Assembly: GCF_016919065.1 (NCBI RefSeq)
Contig: NZ_JAFFQA010000045.1
Coordinates: 1-44,270, forward strand
DNA: 44,270 nt
Reading direction: 5' to 3'
Origin: Desulfobulbus rhabdoformis
GTDB lineage: Bacteria; Desulfobacterota; Desulfobulbia; Desulfobulbales; Desulfobulbaceae
Shown here: positions 1-10,302 of the stretch, piece after piece
Layout: each line of letters opens with the position of its first letter
How positions within the stretch are numbered: the stretch's first letter is position 1
Notes under the pieces: model-generated
The model's database searches: none
Seen by the model: only the letters and a program-made list of their open reading frames with translations
What the model was told of the DNA's origin: nothing
Program-made: the position numbers and the translations under genes

Positions 1-73
1 TTTCGCGTTCGACTTGCATGTGTTAAGCACGCCGCCAGCGTTCGTTCTGAGCCAGGATCAAACTCTCCAGTTT
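1..73 (-). rRNA. rrs: 16S ribosomal RNA, 5' end (partial)
   Basis: The reverse complement carries the universal 16S 5' sequence, AGAGTTTGATCCTGGCTCAG, followed by the conserved GAACGCTGGCGGCGTGC stretch. The gene runs off the left edge. By alignment with the E. coli 5' end the mature RNA should begin near position 73. Only the first ~73 nucleotides are present, so they do not allow a precise taxonomic placement. Confidence 0.97.
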
Positions 74-145
74 AATATCCTGACCAATCACAAATGATTG
101 GTGCTAATCAATCAAAAACCAAAAAAACTACTTGGCCCGCTCTTA

Positions 146-166
146 CTGTTCAGTTTTCAAAGATCA
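146..166 (-). promoter_or_regulatory. rRNA leader boxA-like antitermination site
   Basis: On the minus strand the 16S leader contains TGATCTTTGAAAACTGAACA, which resembles the boxA-type motif found in ribosomal RNA leaders (Nus-factor antitermination). It lies between the promoter and the mature 16S end. A 7-bp hairpin (172-188, arms GCTTGCG/CGCAAGC) lies just upstream of it in the transcript. The role is inferred from position and similarity. Confidence 0.6.
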
Positions 167-198
167 AAAGCGCTTGCGTTCCGCAAGCTGCGTCAATC

Positions 199-227
199 AG
201 TCTATCATGTTTTCGAAACGCTGTCAA
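199..227 (-). promoter_or_regulatory. rrn promoter P2 (sigma-70 type)
   Basis: Minus-strand -35 TTGACA (227-222), 17-nt spacer, -10 TAGACT (204-199). An A-rich stretch directly upstream (about 230-240) could act as an UP element. Transcription would start near 192, giving a leader of about 120 nt before the 16S gene. Confidence 0.75.
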
Positions 228-379
228 CCATTTTTTTGTTTGGTTGCAAGCGCTTCCGTCGTATTCGGCGTTAGCCCCCGAGCGACGAGGCGCCAATATA
301 CAGGCCTTGATCCCGCTCGTCAATCTCTTTCTTTTACTCTATGTCGTTTTTTGCCCGTCTGCGAAAGAGGGACTTTTTA

Positions 380-408
380 ATGGTATGAGAATTGAGACCA
401 AAGGTCAA
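380..408 (-). promoter_or_regulatory. rrn promoter P1 (upstream tandem promoter)
   Basis: Minus-strand -35 TTGACC (408-403), 17-nt spacer, -10 TACCAT (385-380). It lies about 180 nt upstream of P2, a tandem layout common for ribosomal operons. It sits just downstream of the small minus-strand gene that ends at 421. Confidence 0.5.
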
Positions 409-420
409 TGAGATGGTGAA

Positions 421-714
421 TTATTTTTCGTTCTCTGCGATCCAGCCAGAGAGTGTCTCTACGATCTTTTTCGCCTGGGCGACCGAGGATATATTAAATT
501 TTGATTTGGCTAAGTACTGCCCGTTTCTTTTCTGATACCGGCGGATGGTAAACTTTTCCTGGCCAAACTCGCCTTTTGTTCGATCGAGGTCCTGATAGCG
601 ATACAAAATGGTGGTCCAGCTTCCCTTGGAGAGAATCGCTTTGTCGAGTTCTTTAACGACCTGAACCCCATCTTCTTCATAGTTGACGCTTAAATCTTCT
701 ACGTTTTCTGCCAT
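421..714 (-). CDS. conserved small hypothetical protein
   Basis: A 97-residue, soluble, charged protein with no signal peptide or membrane segment. The centre has a beta-rich pattern (TTILYRYQ, EKFTIRRYQKRNGQYLAKSKFNI) followed by a helix (AQAKKIVETLSGWI). This recalls the short beta-sheet plus helix of PC4/YdbC-type single-strand nucleic-acid binding proteins, but that is only a guess from the pattern. The start ATG at 714 has an AGGAAG ribosome site. It is transcribed toward the rRNA operon and lies about 200 nt after tamB, so it could be co-transcribed with it. Function unknown. Confidence 0.75.
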   Translation of the reverse strand: MAENVEDLSVNYEEDGVQVVKELDKAILSKGSWTTILYRYQDLDRTKGEFGQEKFTIRRYQKRNGQYLAKSKFNISSVAQAKKIVETLSGWIAENEK

Positions 715-910
715 GTTCTTCCTGGGTTAAAGGGTGTGTGAAAATTATAGCGGCTCAACCTACCGCGCTGGATGGAAAAAGGCAAACAACCAGTGCATTT
801 TCTTGCCTGGCCCAAAATATTCAGGAGTTCGTGCCCATGCTGAAGCGGTCTTTTCGGAGTCGGGGCTTACCTGAACTGGGACAAAAATTTCATCTCTGGA
901 CAGACACGAG

Positions 911-3900
911 TTAATGCTCAAATTCGAATTTGATGTCGCTGCCGCTGGATTCTGCACCGGTCTCGGTCAACAGGGAGAAGCCATGACCAAGGTTGAGTTT
1001 GGTGTTGAAGGAACTTGCATCCTCTCCCAGGCTCTTGCCATAGCTGACATACAAATCCGGGGTAAGCCAGCTTCCTAAAACAAGAGATTGGTCCTCATCG
1101 TCGTCCCCATCTTCTATTTTAATTTCATCGATCATGGAGAATTTTTTCAGGCTTCTGAGGTAGGGCACAAGGCCTCCCATTCCTATTTTTTCGGCTACAG
1201 TGCCCACGGAACCTATATCATCCCTTGTTTCTCCCCCAATTGCCGTATCCTGGAGCATGGTCTGAATGATTGCAGCCTGCTGCATGGCAGGGGTCGAGTA
1301 AAAGGATATTTCAGGGTGTTGCAGAAAGCCCTCGACCGTTAGGCCGGTGGTTGCCTTCTCTGTTTTGCGTTCACTGCGTAGTTCAATACCGGGATTATCC
1401 AACGGGCTTGCCGTATAGAGTACCCGGCCAACATCAATATTAAGTCGCTTGCCATAGAGGGTGAAGGTACCGTCGTTGACCGCAAGGGTGCCTGTCCCGA
1501 TCATGGGACGCCCCGGTTGCCCATCTATATGGAGATTACCTTCAATATTGGCGCGAAGGCCAAAGGCATCAATTTTGACCTCCTTGCCGATGGATATTGC
1601 CAGGTCCAGGTAAAGAGGCTGGGGCGCTGCAGGCGCCAAAGGCCCTTCATCAACAATGACGACGTCACTCGATGGTGCGGTTGCCTGGTCAAAATCAATG
1701 GAACTCAGTTTTGCTTGGGGAATGTCGACTCCCCCCTGAACCTTTATCTCCTGATCACTGACATGAACCTGTAGATCTGGGGAGACTGTCAGGTCCATCC
1801 CCGGAAGGCTGGCCGCATGAAAATTCTCGCCTTCTAAAAGAACATTGATTGTCTGGGATCCCGTCTGAAGCAGGTCGACAGTGGTGTCTGCCTGGAGCTC
1901 TCCTGTTCCGGAATGGGCCAGTGCCTGGAGCTGTATCTTTTGCCCCTTGCCTTTTAAGGTCAACTCAAGAGGCGAAAGGGTGATACCTAAAGGAGGTATT
2001 TCCGCCTTTCCCTCTTTGAGGACGATTTGACCGGAAAAGTTTGGCTCCTTGATAAGTCCTTGCATCGTCCATCTACCCTGCAGTGCCCCTTCGGGGATGA
2101 CCGCCTGCTGGGTCAGAGCTGTCAGGAGTTGCAGATCTTGAAGATCTATATCAAGTGTCGCCTGAAGCGGTTGGGTCATCAGATCGGCAACGGGATTCGC
2201 TGTTTTCTGGCGCAGGTTGAGCTGCACACCGTTTTCCTTGTTGATGCGGCTGAGCAGAGTGCCGCTGAGGAGATTGTCTGCATAACTTGCCTTGAACGTA
2301 TTCGTGGTCCAGGCAAGTTCCTGCTCAGTCCCGTCGGGAAGGGGAGCGGTGACGACAAGGCCATCTGTGTCGGCCCGAAGCGTTGCCTGGCGAATTTGGG
2401 CGGCGTTGCCTTGAGCCTCTAGAAAGGTGTTCAGGCTCCCCTCTACCGGCCATGGAGCATTCAGCGTCCCCGCAAGAGCTGGAAGGGGAAGGGTGGTTAC
2501 CGTTGAGGTAACCTTCCAGTGTTGATTGCTGCCCCTCCATTCTCCCTGGAGACAGATGGAACTTTCGCTGGAGGTGGCTAAACAGGTTTGGGTTAATTTG
2601 GCTTCTTGGGATGAGGCCAAAAGGCTGCTTGGGGTTTTTTGTTGCCACTGGTCCCATCGTTCGTTGTTCACATAGGCATTTTGCAAATTTCCCTGCCAGG
2701 TCCCCTGGCGATAGCCGCCAACGAGTTCCAGGCCGGTTTGGAGGTCGCTATTTTGAGCTTCAAAATGGAGTTGGTGTTTTTTCAGGGTTCCGTTGAGCGA
2801 AAGCACGCTTGAGTCAAGCTCTGTTCCCGCAAGATCAGCCTGCGCAAGCGTTACTTTTGCTTTGAGTGCGCCTTCCTGGGTGATCAGGCCGTTTGCCGTT
2901 GCTTCCACATGGCCGATAAGCATATCTTGATATTCAATATCCTGTCCGTTTAGGCGCAGATCGAGGTTGGGTTTTTTCAGGGAGCCGGTCAACTGCGCCT
3001 TGGCCTTAAGTGTGCCCGAGGCTTGGGGAAGGAGTTCGGCCAGGTTTGGGGAGTCGATATCAAGGTTCAGGTCAAGCTTTGGTGAAGATGTCCCCTGGAT
3101 ATGGAGCCGGGAGGTGCCACTTTTCAAGCTCAGGTTCGGGAGTTCAAGTTGGTCTCCCTGAAGTCGCATGCTTCCTTTTCCCTGCAGGGGATAGCCACGC
3201 AGGGTGCCGTTAAGGGCGTGGAGCTGCAGCTGCATCTGGAGTTCCCTGTCCAGTGTGCCTTGAGTAGAAAGGTTGGTGGAAAAGTTTCCGGGCCATTCGG
3301 CAAGAAAGGCGGACGGATCGATTTTCTGTCCTTGCAGCTCTGCCTTCCAGGAGAGCGCGGGGCTCCATTTGAGCTCACCCTGTAGAGCAAGCTGGGCCTT
3401 GTCCTGGACTGCCTTCATACGGGTTATCTGTACACCTTCAGTATTTCCTGCAAGTGCAGTGTCGAACTGCAGCAGGGCAGGGGCGCCTGGCACCGTTGTC
3501 TTGGCCTGGAGAGTTCCCTCGTAGGTGGTAAAGGTTCCTTTGCCCTGGAAATGCAGATCTTTGATTTCCTCTTGGGGCCAGGTTTTGTTTATTGCAGCAA
3601 GCGCGATGCGTTCACTGTGAAGAGCTGCCGTCCAGCGAGGGGCACTGAGCAGATCGTTGAGGCTGCCATCCAGCTCAATCATTGCTGGTTGGAGCAGGTC
3701 AGCACGAAGCTTGAGATTATTAAGCGGGCCGGTGAGCTCGAGTTTTGTATCGATGGGGGCAAATTCCGGCAGCACAAGGTGGGCTGTCAGGGCAGCCTCA
3801 ATCGGGTAGGTAGTATTTGTGCGCAGGGCGGCTTTGAGTTTGAGGATGTTCTCCTGGGCCTTGACATTGAGGGCGGCCAGACGAAACTGATCTCCCCGGG

Positions 3901-4393
3901 CGCTGAGCTGACGAAGTCCTACATGATCGATATGTTGAGGAGCTGCTCCGTTAAGATGCAGGCTGAGATCGTTGATATCCAGCTGCTTGAGCTGAATATC
4001 AATGGGCAAGGAAAAGGCGGGAAGTGTCGCTGTAACACTTTGTGGCTCAGGCTTTTCATTTTCTGTTTTTCCCGTACGCATATCGATTGCATCCGCTGCA
4101 AGGGATGTCAAGATGAGTTGTTTTTTGAACAGCTTTCCTGGCTGCCAGTCCAGCCGAAATCTGTCAACCGTAACAGTGTTGATCCCATCGTTGTATTGAA
4201 CCTTGTTGAGTGTAAGCGGTCCAAGCAGACTCCCGGAAGCGCTGCCAATGGAAACCATGGTGGCGGTGAATGGTTGAGTGAGTTTAAGGAGCGTGTGGAG
4301 TCCTGTTTCTGAACTGACCAAAAATGCCAGAAACCCGATCAGGCAACAAAACACGGCGACGGTCGCCAGAAGAAGTCGTTTGAGTATTCTCAT
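911..4393 (-). CDS. tamB: translocation and assembly module protein TamB
   Basis: About 1160 residues, close to the size of E. coli TamB. An N-terminal signal-anchor (residues about 3-24, RLLLATVAVFCCLIGFLAFL) fixes it in the inner membrane. The rest is a long amphipathic beta-rich body and the C-terminal DUF490/TamB domain, ending in an aromatic strand (FEFEH). TamB bridges the periplasm and works with the Omp85 protein TamA in outer-membrane protein assembly; the AsmA/TamB superfamily is also linked to lipid transport. The ATG at 4393 overlaps the tamA stop codon in an ATGA junction, which indicates translational coupling. A longer start 11 codons upstream would overlap tamA further and is not favoured. 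Confidence 0.93.
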   Translation of the reverse strand: MRILKRLLLATVAVFCCLIGFLAFLVSSETGLHTLLKLTQPFTATMVSIGSASGSLLGPLTLNKVQYNDGINTVTVDRFRLDWQPGKLFKKQLILTSLAADAIDMRTGKTENEKPEPQSVTATLPAFSLPIDIQLKQLDINDLSLHLNGAAPQHIDHVGLRQLSARGDQFRLAALNVKAQENILKLKAALRTNTTYPIEAALTAHLVLPEFAPIDTKLELTGPLNNLKLRADLLQPAMIELDGSLNDLLSAPRWTAALHSERIALAAINKTWPQEEIKDLHFQGKGTFTTYEGTLQAKTTVPGAPALLQFDTALAGNTEGVQITRMKAVQDKAQLALQGELKWSPALSWKAELQGQKIDPSAFLAEWPGNFSTNLSTQGTLDRELQMQLQLHALNGTLRGYPLQGKGSMRLQGDQLELPNLSLKSGTSRLHIQGTSSPKLDLNLDIDSPNLAELLPQASGTLKAKAQLTGSLKKPNLDLRLNGQDIEYQDMLIGHVEATANGLITQEGALKAKVTLAQADLAGTELDSSVLSLNGTLKKHQLHFEAQNSDLQTGLELVGGYRQGTWQGNLQNAYVNNERWDQWQQKTPSSLLASSQEAKLTQTCLATSSESSICLQGEWRGSNQHWKVTSTVTTLPLPALAGTLNAPWPVEGSLNTFLEAQGNAAQIRQATLRADTDGLVVTAPLPDGTEQELAWTTNTFKASYADNLLSGTLLSRINKENGVQLNLRQKTANPVADLMTQPLQATLDIDLQDLQLLTALTQQAVIPEGALQGRWTMQGLIKEPNFSGQIVLKEGKAEIPPLGITLSPLELTLKGKGQKIQLQALAHSGTGELQADTTVDLLQTGSQTINVLLEGENFHAASLPGMDLTVSPDLQVHVSDQEIKVQGGVDIPQAKLSSIDFDQATAPSSDVVIVDEGPLAPAAPQPLYLDLAISIGKEVKIDAFGLRANIEGNLHIDGQPGRPMIGTGTLAVNDGTFTLYGKRLNIDVGRVLYTASPLDNPGIELRSERKTEKATTGLTVEGFLQHPEISFYSTPAMQQAAIIQTMLQDTAIGGETRDDIGSVGTVAEKIGMGGLVPYLRSLKKFSMIDEIKIEDGDDDEDQSLVLGSWLTPDLYVSYGKSLGEDASSFNTKLNLGHGFSLLTETGAESSGSDIKFEFEH

Positions 4394-6147
4394 AGATCCG
4401 CCCCCAGAGTAAAGTGAATCCTCCAAGAGCCACTTTCATCCAGGGCCTTGGCCAGGTCAAGCCTGACCTGCCCAAAAATACCACTCCATCTGAGCCCAAC
4501 GCCTGCCCCGGAATGCATGGTAAAATCCGAAAAACTGTTCATCGTTGTTCCGCTATCATAAAAAGCTGCTCCGCTCCAGGCCTTGTAAAGTTTGCGTTCC
4601 AATTCAATACTGTAGGTGAGCATGTCTTTGCCTCCCACCAGGTTGCCTTCTGTATCTGTTGGTGAGATCTCTTTATATGCATACCCTCGTACACTTTGGT
4701 CGCCACCGGTATAAAAGCGGAGGCTGGGTGGGATGGAATAAATATCATCAACGAGCGTAGTTCCAATTTCCGCACGGCCAATAACACGCCAATCCTCCAA
4801 AAAGCGATAGATGCCTTTGGCGCTGAGCGTGCCTTGGAGAAAATCCGCATCTCCAAGCATTCCCTTTTCGCTGCCGATTATTTCCGCTGAAATTCGAATC
4901 CCCTGATCCGTGGAAATGCGATCCTCTGCCCAGAACAAGGTGGTTTTTACACCAGGGATGAAAAAGCTGGAGCGGTCACTGTCAATGGCAGAGCCCGTAT
5001 CATAATTTTCATGGAGATACTGCAGTGAATAGGAAAGCTCGCCCCAGCCTCGGTAATAGTCGCGACTTATGGTGGCGTTGATAGTTTCCGTTTCCGTGTT
5101 TTCATAGGTCTCTGTTTCATAAAGACCAGAGAGGCTGAATTTGTCTTTTTTAGGATCACCAATAGGGATGGAATAGGTGCCCCCCAAATTGGTTTTTCGT
5201 TGGGAAGGCTGAAATTGCAGATCGAGTTGATGTCCGTAGCTGTTGAGGTAGCGGTTTGTATACTCCAGCGTACCGCGAGGGCCCGTATCTGTACCGTAGC
5301 CCAAGCCAATTCCGTACTTGTGGGCAAGGTTTTGGGTGAGGGCAATGGTGATTGGGACCTTGTTGGTTGTTGGTTCGGCCTGGTCAAGGTCGTAGCTGAT
5401 ATCCACCTTGCTGAAATACCCCGCATTATAGAGCGACTGGCGCATACGGGTCAGCGCTTTGGGAGAAAAAGGAGCGCCTTCTTGGATGGGGGTGATTTTT
5501 TTCAGGAGTTTGTGATTGATAAAATCGGCCTGAAATTGGAGCTCGCCAATCAGGTACAGGGGGCCGGTGTCGATGTTGATTACAATGGCAGCGCTCAGGT
5601 CCTTTTTATGAACTGTAACTTGACTGGTGCGAAAACTGGCCTTTGGATATCCATTTTCCAAGGCCTTGCTGATCAACTTTTGCTTGCCTTGCGCATACAA
5701 GGGATGGTTGAGCGCATCTCCCCGCTGTAGGGGGAATTGAGAACTCGCCTCCAAAAGTTTTTCATCCTTTGCTCCAGGTCCTTCGTAGGTTATTGCAACG
5801 CTTTGAACAAGAACGGGTTTACCCGGTTGCACTGCAAGATCAACCAGCCACTTACCCGCTTCCAGCTCTTTTTTGCTGATGCTGATTTCGGGGGTGTAGT
5901 AGCCGAAGGGTTCCAGGGCCTTAGCCGCTTCCACCTGTGCCTTGCTATACAGCCGTTTGAAGACATTTGCAGAGAGCTGCTCATTGTCTTCAATGCGATT
6001 GAGCGAAAGATAGGAACTGATGTTTTGGCGTTCCGCGTCGGTCAGTTCACCGTTGATATTCAACTCGAGGTTGGGGTGGGCATAAGCAGATGACAGGAGC
6101 AGGAAAAAATGAAGTTGGCAGACAAAAAAGGTGTGCCAGTAGTGCAT
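4390..6147 (-). CDS. tamA: outer membrane assembly factor TamA (Omp85 family)
   Basis: Omp85-family protein of about 585 residues. The chosen ATG opens a signal peptide (MHYWHTFFVCQL...) with likely cleavage after AYA. POTRA-like domains follow in the N-terminal half, then a 16-strand-type C-terminal barrel from about residue 270, with the family motif region GGDQSVRGY. It inserts in the outer membrane and partners TamB, whose gene overlaps by 4 nt. The open frame extends 33 codons further upstream, but that extension hides the signal peptide. No clear ribosome site precedes either start, so the exact start is uncertain. Confidence 0.9.
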   Translation of the reverse strand: MHYWHTFFVCQLHFFLLLSSAYAHPNLELNINGELTDAERQNISSYLSLNRIEDNEQLSANVFKRLYSKAQVEAAKALEPFGYYTPEISISKKELEAGKWLVDLAVQPGKPVLVQSVAITYEGPGAKDEKLLEASSQFPLQRGDALNHPLYAQGKQKLISKALENGYPKASFRTSQVTVHKKDLSAAIVINIDTGPLYLIGELQFQADFINHKLLKKITPIQEGAPFSPKALTRMRQSLYNAGYFSKVDISYDLDQAEPTTNKVPITIALTQNLAHKYGIGLGYGTDTGPRGTLEYTNRYLNSYGHQLDLQFQPSQRKTNLGGTYSIPIGDPKKDKFSLSGLYETETYENTETETINATISRDYYRGWGELSYSLQYLHENYDTGSAIDSDRSSFFIPGVKTTLFWAEDRISTDQGIRISAEIIGSEKGMLGDADFLQGTLSAKGIYRFLEDWRVIGRAEIGTTLVDDIYSIPPSLRFYTGGDQSVRGYAYKEISPTDTEGNLVGGKDMLTYSIELERKLYKAWSGAAFYDSGTTMNSFSDFTMHSGAGVGLRWSGIFGQVRLDLAKALDESGSWRIHFTLGADL

Positions 6148-6633
6148 GCGGTGTCTGGTTGTGCGGGCAGGATACGATCGATGGCCTCCAGGAGAAGACA
6201 CTGTTTGGTTGGCTACAAAAAGAAGCCAGCGGTACGGGGATGGCATGGTCTTGGTTGGTCCAGTTCAGCTGTAGTGGATAAACACGAGAAATACATACCT
6301 TGCTGTTTGTGCAAAGGTTAAACTGACACTGTACCCTGCTTGGGTGGGTTTTTAAAGGGTGTCTTGAATAATTAGATTTTTCAATCAAGGCCAAGGATTG
6401 CGCAAAATTTTACCGCAGGCATATGTGTGATATTCCGAGGATAAAATTTTAAGCATGACGCCGGGATTGGCAGAAAAAGCAATTATTCAAAATTCCCTAA
6501 AGATTTGATTGAGCGATAGGCGCTGCGCGTTTTTCGCTCCAGAGAATTAAACCTTGTATCCGTGACGGCGGGTGATCACTGAACAAGGTATCTCTTTTCA
6601 TGAGACACCGGTGGATGCTCACTGATTCGGGGT
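6148..6633. other. intergenic region between tamA and clpB
   Basis: About 490 nt without a supported gene. It presumably holds the tamA promoter, but no convincing -35/-10 pair was found. It contains an imperfect hairpin at 6553-6589 (outer arms CCTTGT/ACAAGG), a copy of a short intergenic repeat at 6611-6630, and an 8-bp inverted repeat pair GAATAATT (about 6366) / AATTATTC (about 6482). Confidence 0.5.
6611..6630 (-). repeat. short intergenic repeat, copy 1
   Basis: The minus strand reads CCGAATCAGTGAGCATCCAC, 16 of 20 identical to the copy upstream of the phosphofructokinase gene (10267-10286). It lies just past the clpB terminator. Confidence 0.45.
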
Positions 6634-6669
6634 AAAAAAATGCCCCCCATGGAATCACCATGGGGGGCA
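6634..6669 (-). terminator. rho-independent terminator of clpB
   Basis: A perfect 12-bp stem (TGCCCCCCATGG / CCATGGGGGGCA, arms 6641-6652 and 6658-6669) with a 5-nt loop, followed on the minus strand by seven Ts (6640-6634). It begins 6 nt after the clpB stop codon. Confidence 0.95.
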
Positions 6670-6674
6670 AGAGC

Positions 6675-9266
<2,592 letters not shown>

Positions 9267-9333
9267 ATTCTCTTCTCTCCTTGCCTGTTGAGTTGGTTGT
9301 GACAGGCGATATATTCTTTTATTCGAAGGAGAA

Positions 9334-9360
9334 AATAAGGGTCAAATGGTGGGTGTCAAG
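9334..9360 (-). promoter_or_regulatory. possible heat-shock (sigma-32-like) promoter of clpB
   Basis: The minus strand reads CTTGACA (9360-9354), 12 nt, then CCCTTATT (9341-9334). The first box is close to the sigma-32 -35 element CTTGAAA; the second only partly matches CCCCATNT. Position about 70 nt upstream of clpB is suitable. The TTGACA could also serve sigma-70, but no good -10 follows at 17 nt. Confidence 0.4.
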
Positions 9361-9413
9361 AAATTGGCACTGCGGAAAGATGCTCTTTGTATGCAAGAAA
9401 AAGGGAATATTCC

Positions 9414-9433
9414 TTGAATCCGTGCGCATTCAG
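9414..9433 (+). repeat. short intergenic repeat, copy 2
   Basis: TTGAATCCGTGCGCATTCAG, 18 of 20 identical to the copy at 10267-10286. It lies between the clpB promoter region and the terminator of the selenoprotein gene. Confidence 0.5.
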
Positions 9434-9454
9434 CGAACATCCTTCATCACGGAT

Positions 9455-9488
9455 AAAAAAACCCCCTTGTCAGAACTGACAAGAGGGC
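9455..9488 (-). terminator. terminator of the HesB-like gene
   Basis: The minus strand forms a stem CCCTCTTGTCAG / CTGACAAGGGG with a very short loop, followed by a run of seven Ts. It starts 25 nt past the TGA stop at 9516-9514, supporting that stop as the true end. Confidence 0.85.
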
Positions 9489-9513
9489 TGGGGGCCGGAT
9501 GATCTATGCATGA

Positions 9514-9843
9514 TCAACCGCAAGAGCCGCTACAGGAACCACAACTGCTGCCACCGCTGCTGAGCGGGTTGGCGGAAGTGATTGAAAACCCGGAACGGTA
9601 TCCGGCCTCGATGAAGTCAACTTTGACGGCACCGCATTTATCCTGGAGATCGTTATCAACCAAGAATTTCAGACCGCCTTCCTCAAAAACCTTATCTGTG
9701 TCTTTTGGCTCATCCAGAGCCAAACCTAGGCTTGGGCCACTTCAGCCACCCTGCATCAGTGCGATGCGAATAGCAGAATCAATTTTGTTCTGCTCCAGGT
9801 AGGCTTTCAGGTTGTTCACAGCAACCTCTGTTACTTCAAACAT
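9514..9843 (-). CDS. HesB/IscA-like selenoprotein (in-frame TGA = Sec34)
   Basis: Reading from ATG 9843 (GAGGCAGA ribosome site) gives 109 residues if the in-frame TGA at 9744-9742 is read as selenocysteine: ...IALMQGG-U-SGPSLGLALDEP... The family is the A-type iron-sulfur carrier/HesB fold, with conserved LALDEP and the Cys-rich end SSCGSCSGSCG. Sec34 replaces the first conserved cysteine of IscA (the GCSG motif); Cys101, Cys104 and Cys108 stand for the C-terminal ligands. A SECIS-like hairpin lies just after the TGA. HesB-like selenoproteins are a known class in selenium-using bacteria. Simple gene callers would start at TTG 9723 and lose the first 40 residues. The gene has its own terminator and appears monocistronic. 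Confidence 0.88.
9714..9735 (-). promoter_or_regulatory. bacterial SECIS-like element
   Basis: Beginning 7 nt after the in-frame TGA, the mRNA can form CCAAGCC / GGCT-C-TGG, a 7-bp stem with one bulged C, closing a 7-nt loop TAGGTTT. The loop guanines lie 16-17 nt after the TGA, which fits the bacterial SECIS rule of a short stem-loop with a G near the start of the loop at that distance. Inferred by eye. Confidence 0.65.
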
Positions 9844-10224
9844 TCTGCCTCCTCAAAAGTAATAAAACCTCCTTCCCTTGAGGGGGAAGAAGTCATTTGG
9901 GTTATGTGTCCAAGGTAAAGCGCATTCTTGAACTCGTCAACCATAGAACGGTTCTAAGGGGAATAAAGAGCCACTTGGTGGTGTTGATTTTCAATCTTCG
10001 TTGCCCTATCGGATCAAGAGGTGGGAGGCGTAACTTCGTCCAAAGACAGTGGGGAGAGGTTATTTTTGCTGAGCCCTATGGCGAGCAAAAAGGATATAAA
10101 ATCAGATTATTGGCTGAAATCTATTGTCAAAGGTTCAGGGGGTTTCTACAATTAAGAGGAATCTTGATGACAGGGTAAAAGGGAACAACGCTGAAAGCAT
10201 CGAATTGTTGTATAAGTATGCGAC

Positions 10225-10239
10225 GACGCTTAAAGCGTC
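10225..10239. promoter_or_regulatory. operator-like palindrome upstream of pfk
   Basis: GACGCTT-A-AAGCGTC is a perfect 7-bp palindrome with one central base, just downstream of a possible -10 (TATAAG, 10211-10216) and about 64 nt before the phosphofructokinase start. Its position suits a repressor site, but the regulator is unknown. Confidence 0.35.
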
Positions 10240-10266
10240 TTCTTCAAGCAACCCAAAACATATTGC

Positions 10267-10286
10267 CTGAATCCGTGAGCATTCAG
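10267..10286 (+). repeat. short intergenic repeat, copy 3
   Basis: CTGAATCCGTGAGCATTCAG, with 6-nt inverted arms (CTGAAT/ATTCAG) around CCGTGAGC. It lies directly upstream of the pfk ribosome site (AGGGAG), so it would form a small hairpin in the leader. Confidence 0.5.
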
Positions 10287-10302
10287 ATGCAGGGAGCCCA
10301 AG

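Larger units (their letters stand above)
9844..10302. other. intergenic region between hesB-like gene and pfk
   Basis: This divergent region of about 460 nt has no gene I can support; one 93-codon plus-strand frame (9897-10178) shows no recognisable features. It must hold both promoters. The plus-strand side has a possible -10 TATAAG (10211-10216), a palindrome (10225-10239) and a repeat copy (10267-10286). Confidence 0.5.

Noticed and set aside
94..411. Plus-strand open frames of 82-105 codons over the rRNA leader
   Set aside because: They lie opposite the rRNA promoters and leader, which explain the sequence; no ribosome site or protein-like composition.
2027..4312. Several plus-strand frames of 60-253 codons inside tamB
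   Set aside because: They are antisense shadows of a long, clearly homologous gene.
9897..10178. A 93-codon plus-strand frame upstream of pfk
   Set aside because: No ribosome site, no domain, and no sequence features that support coding; kept as non-coding.
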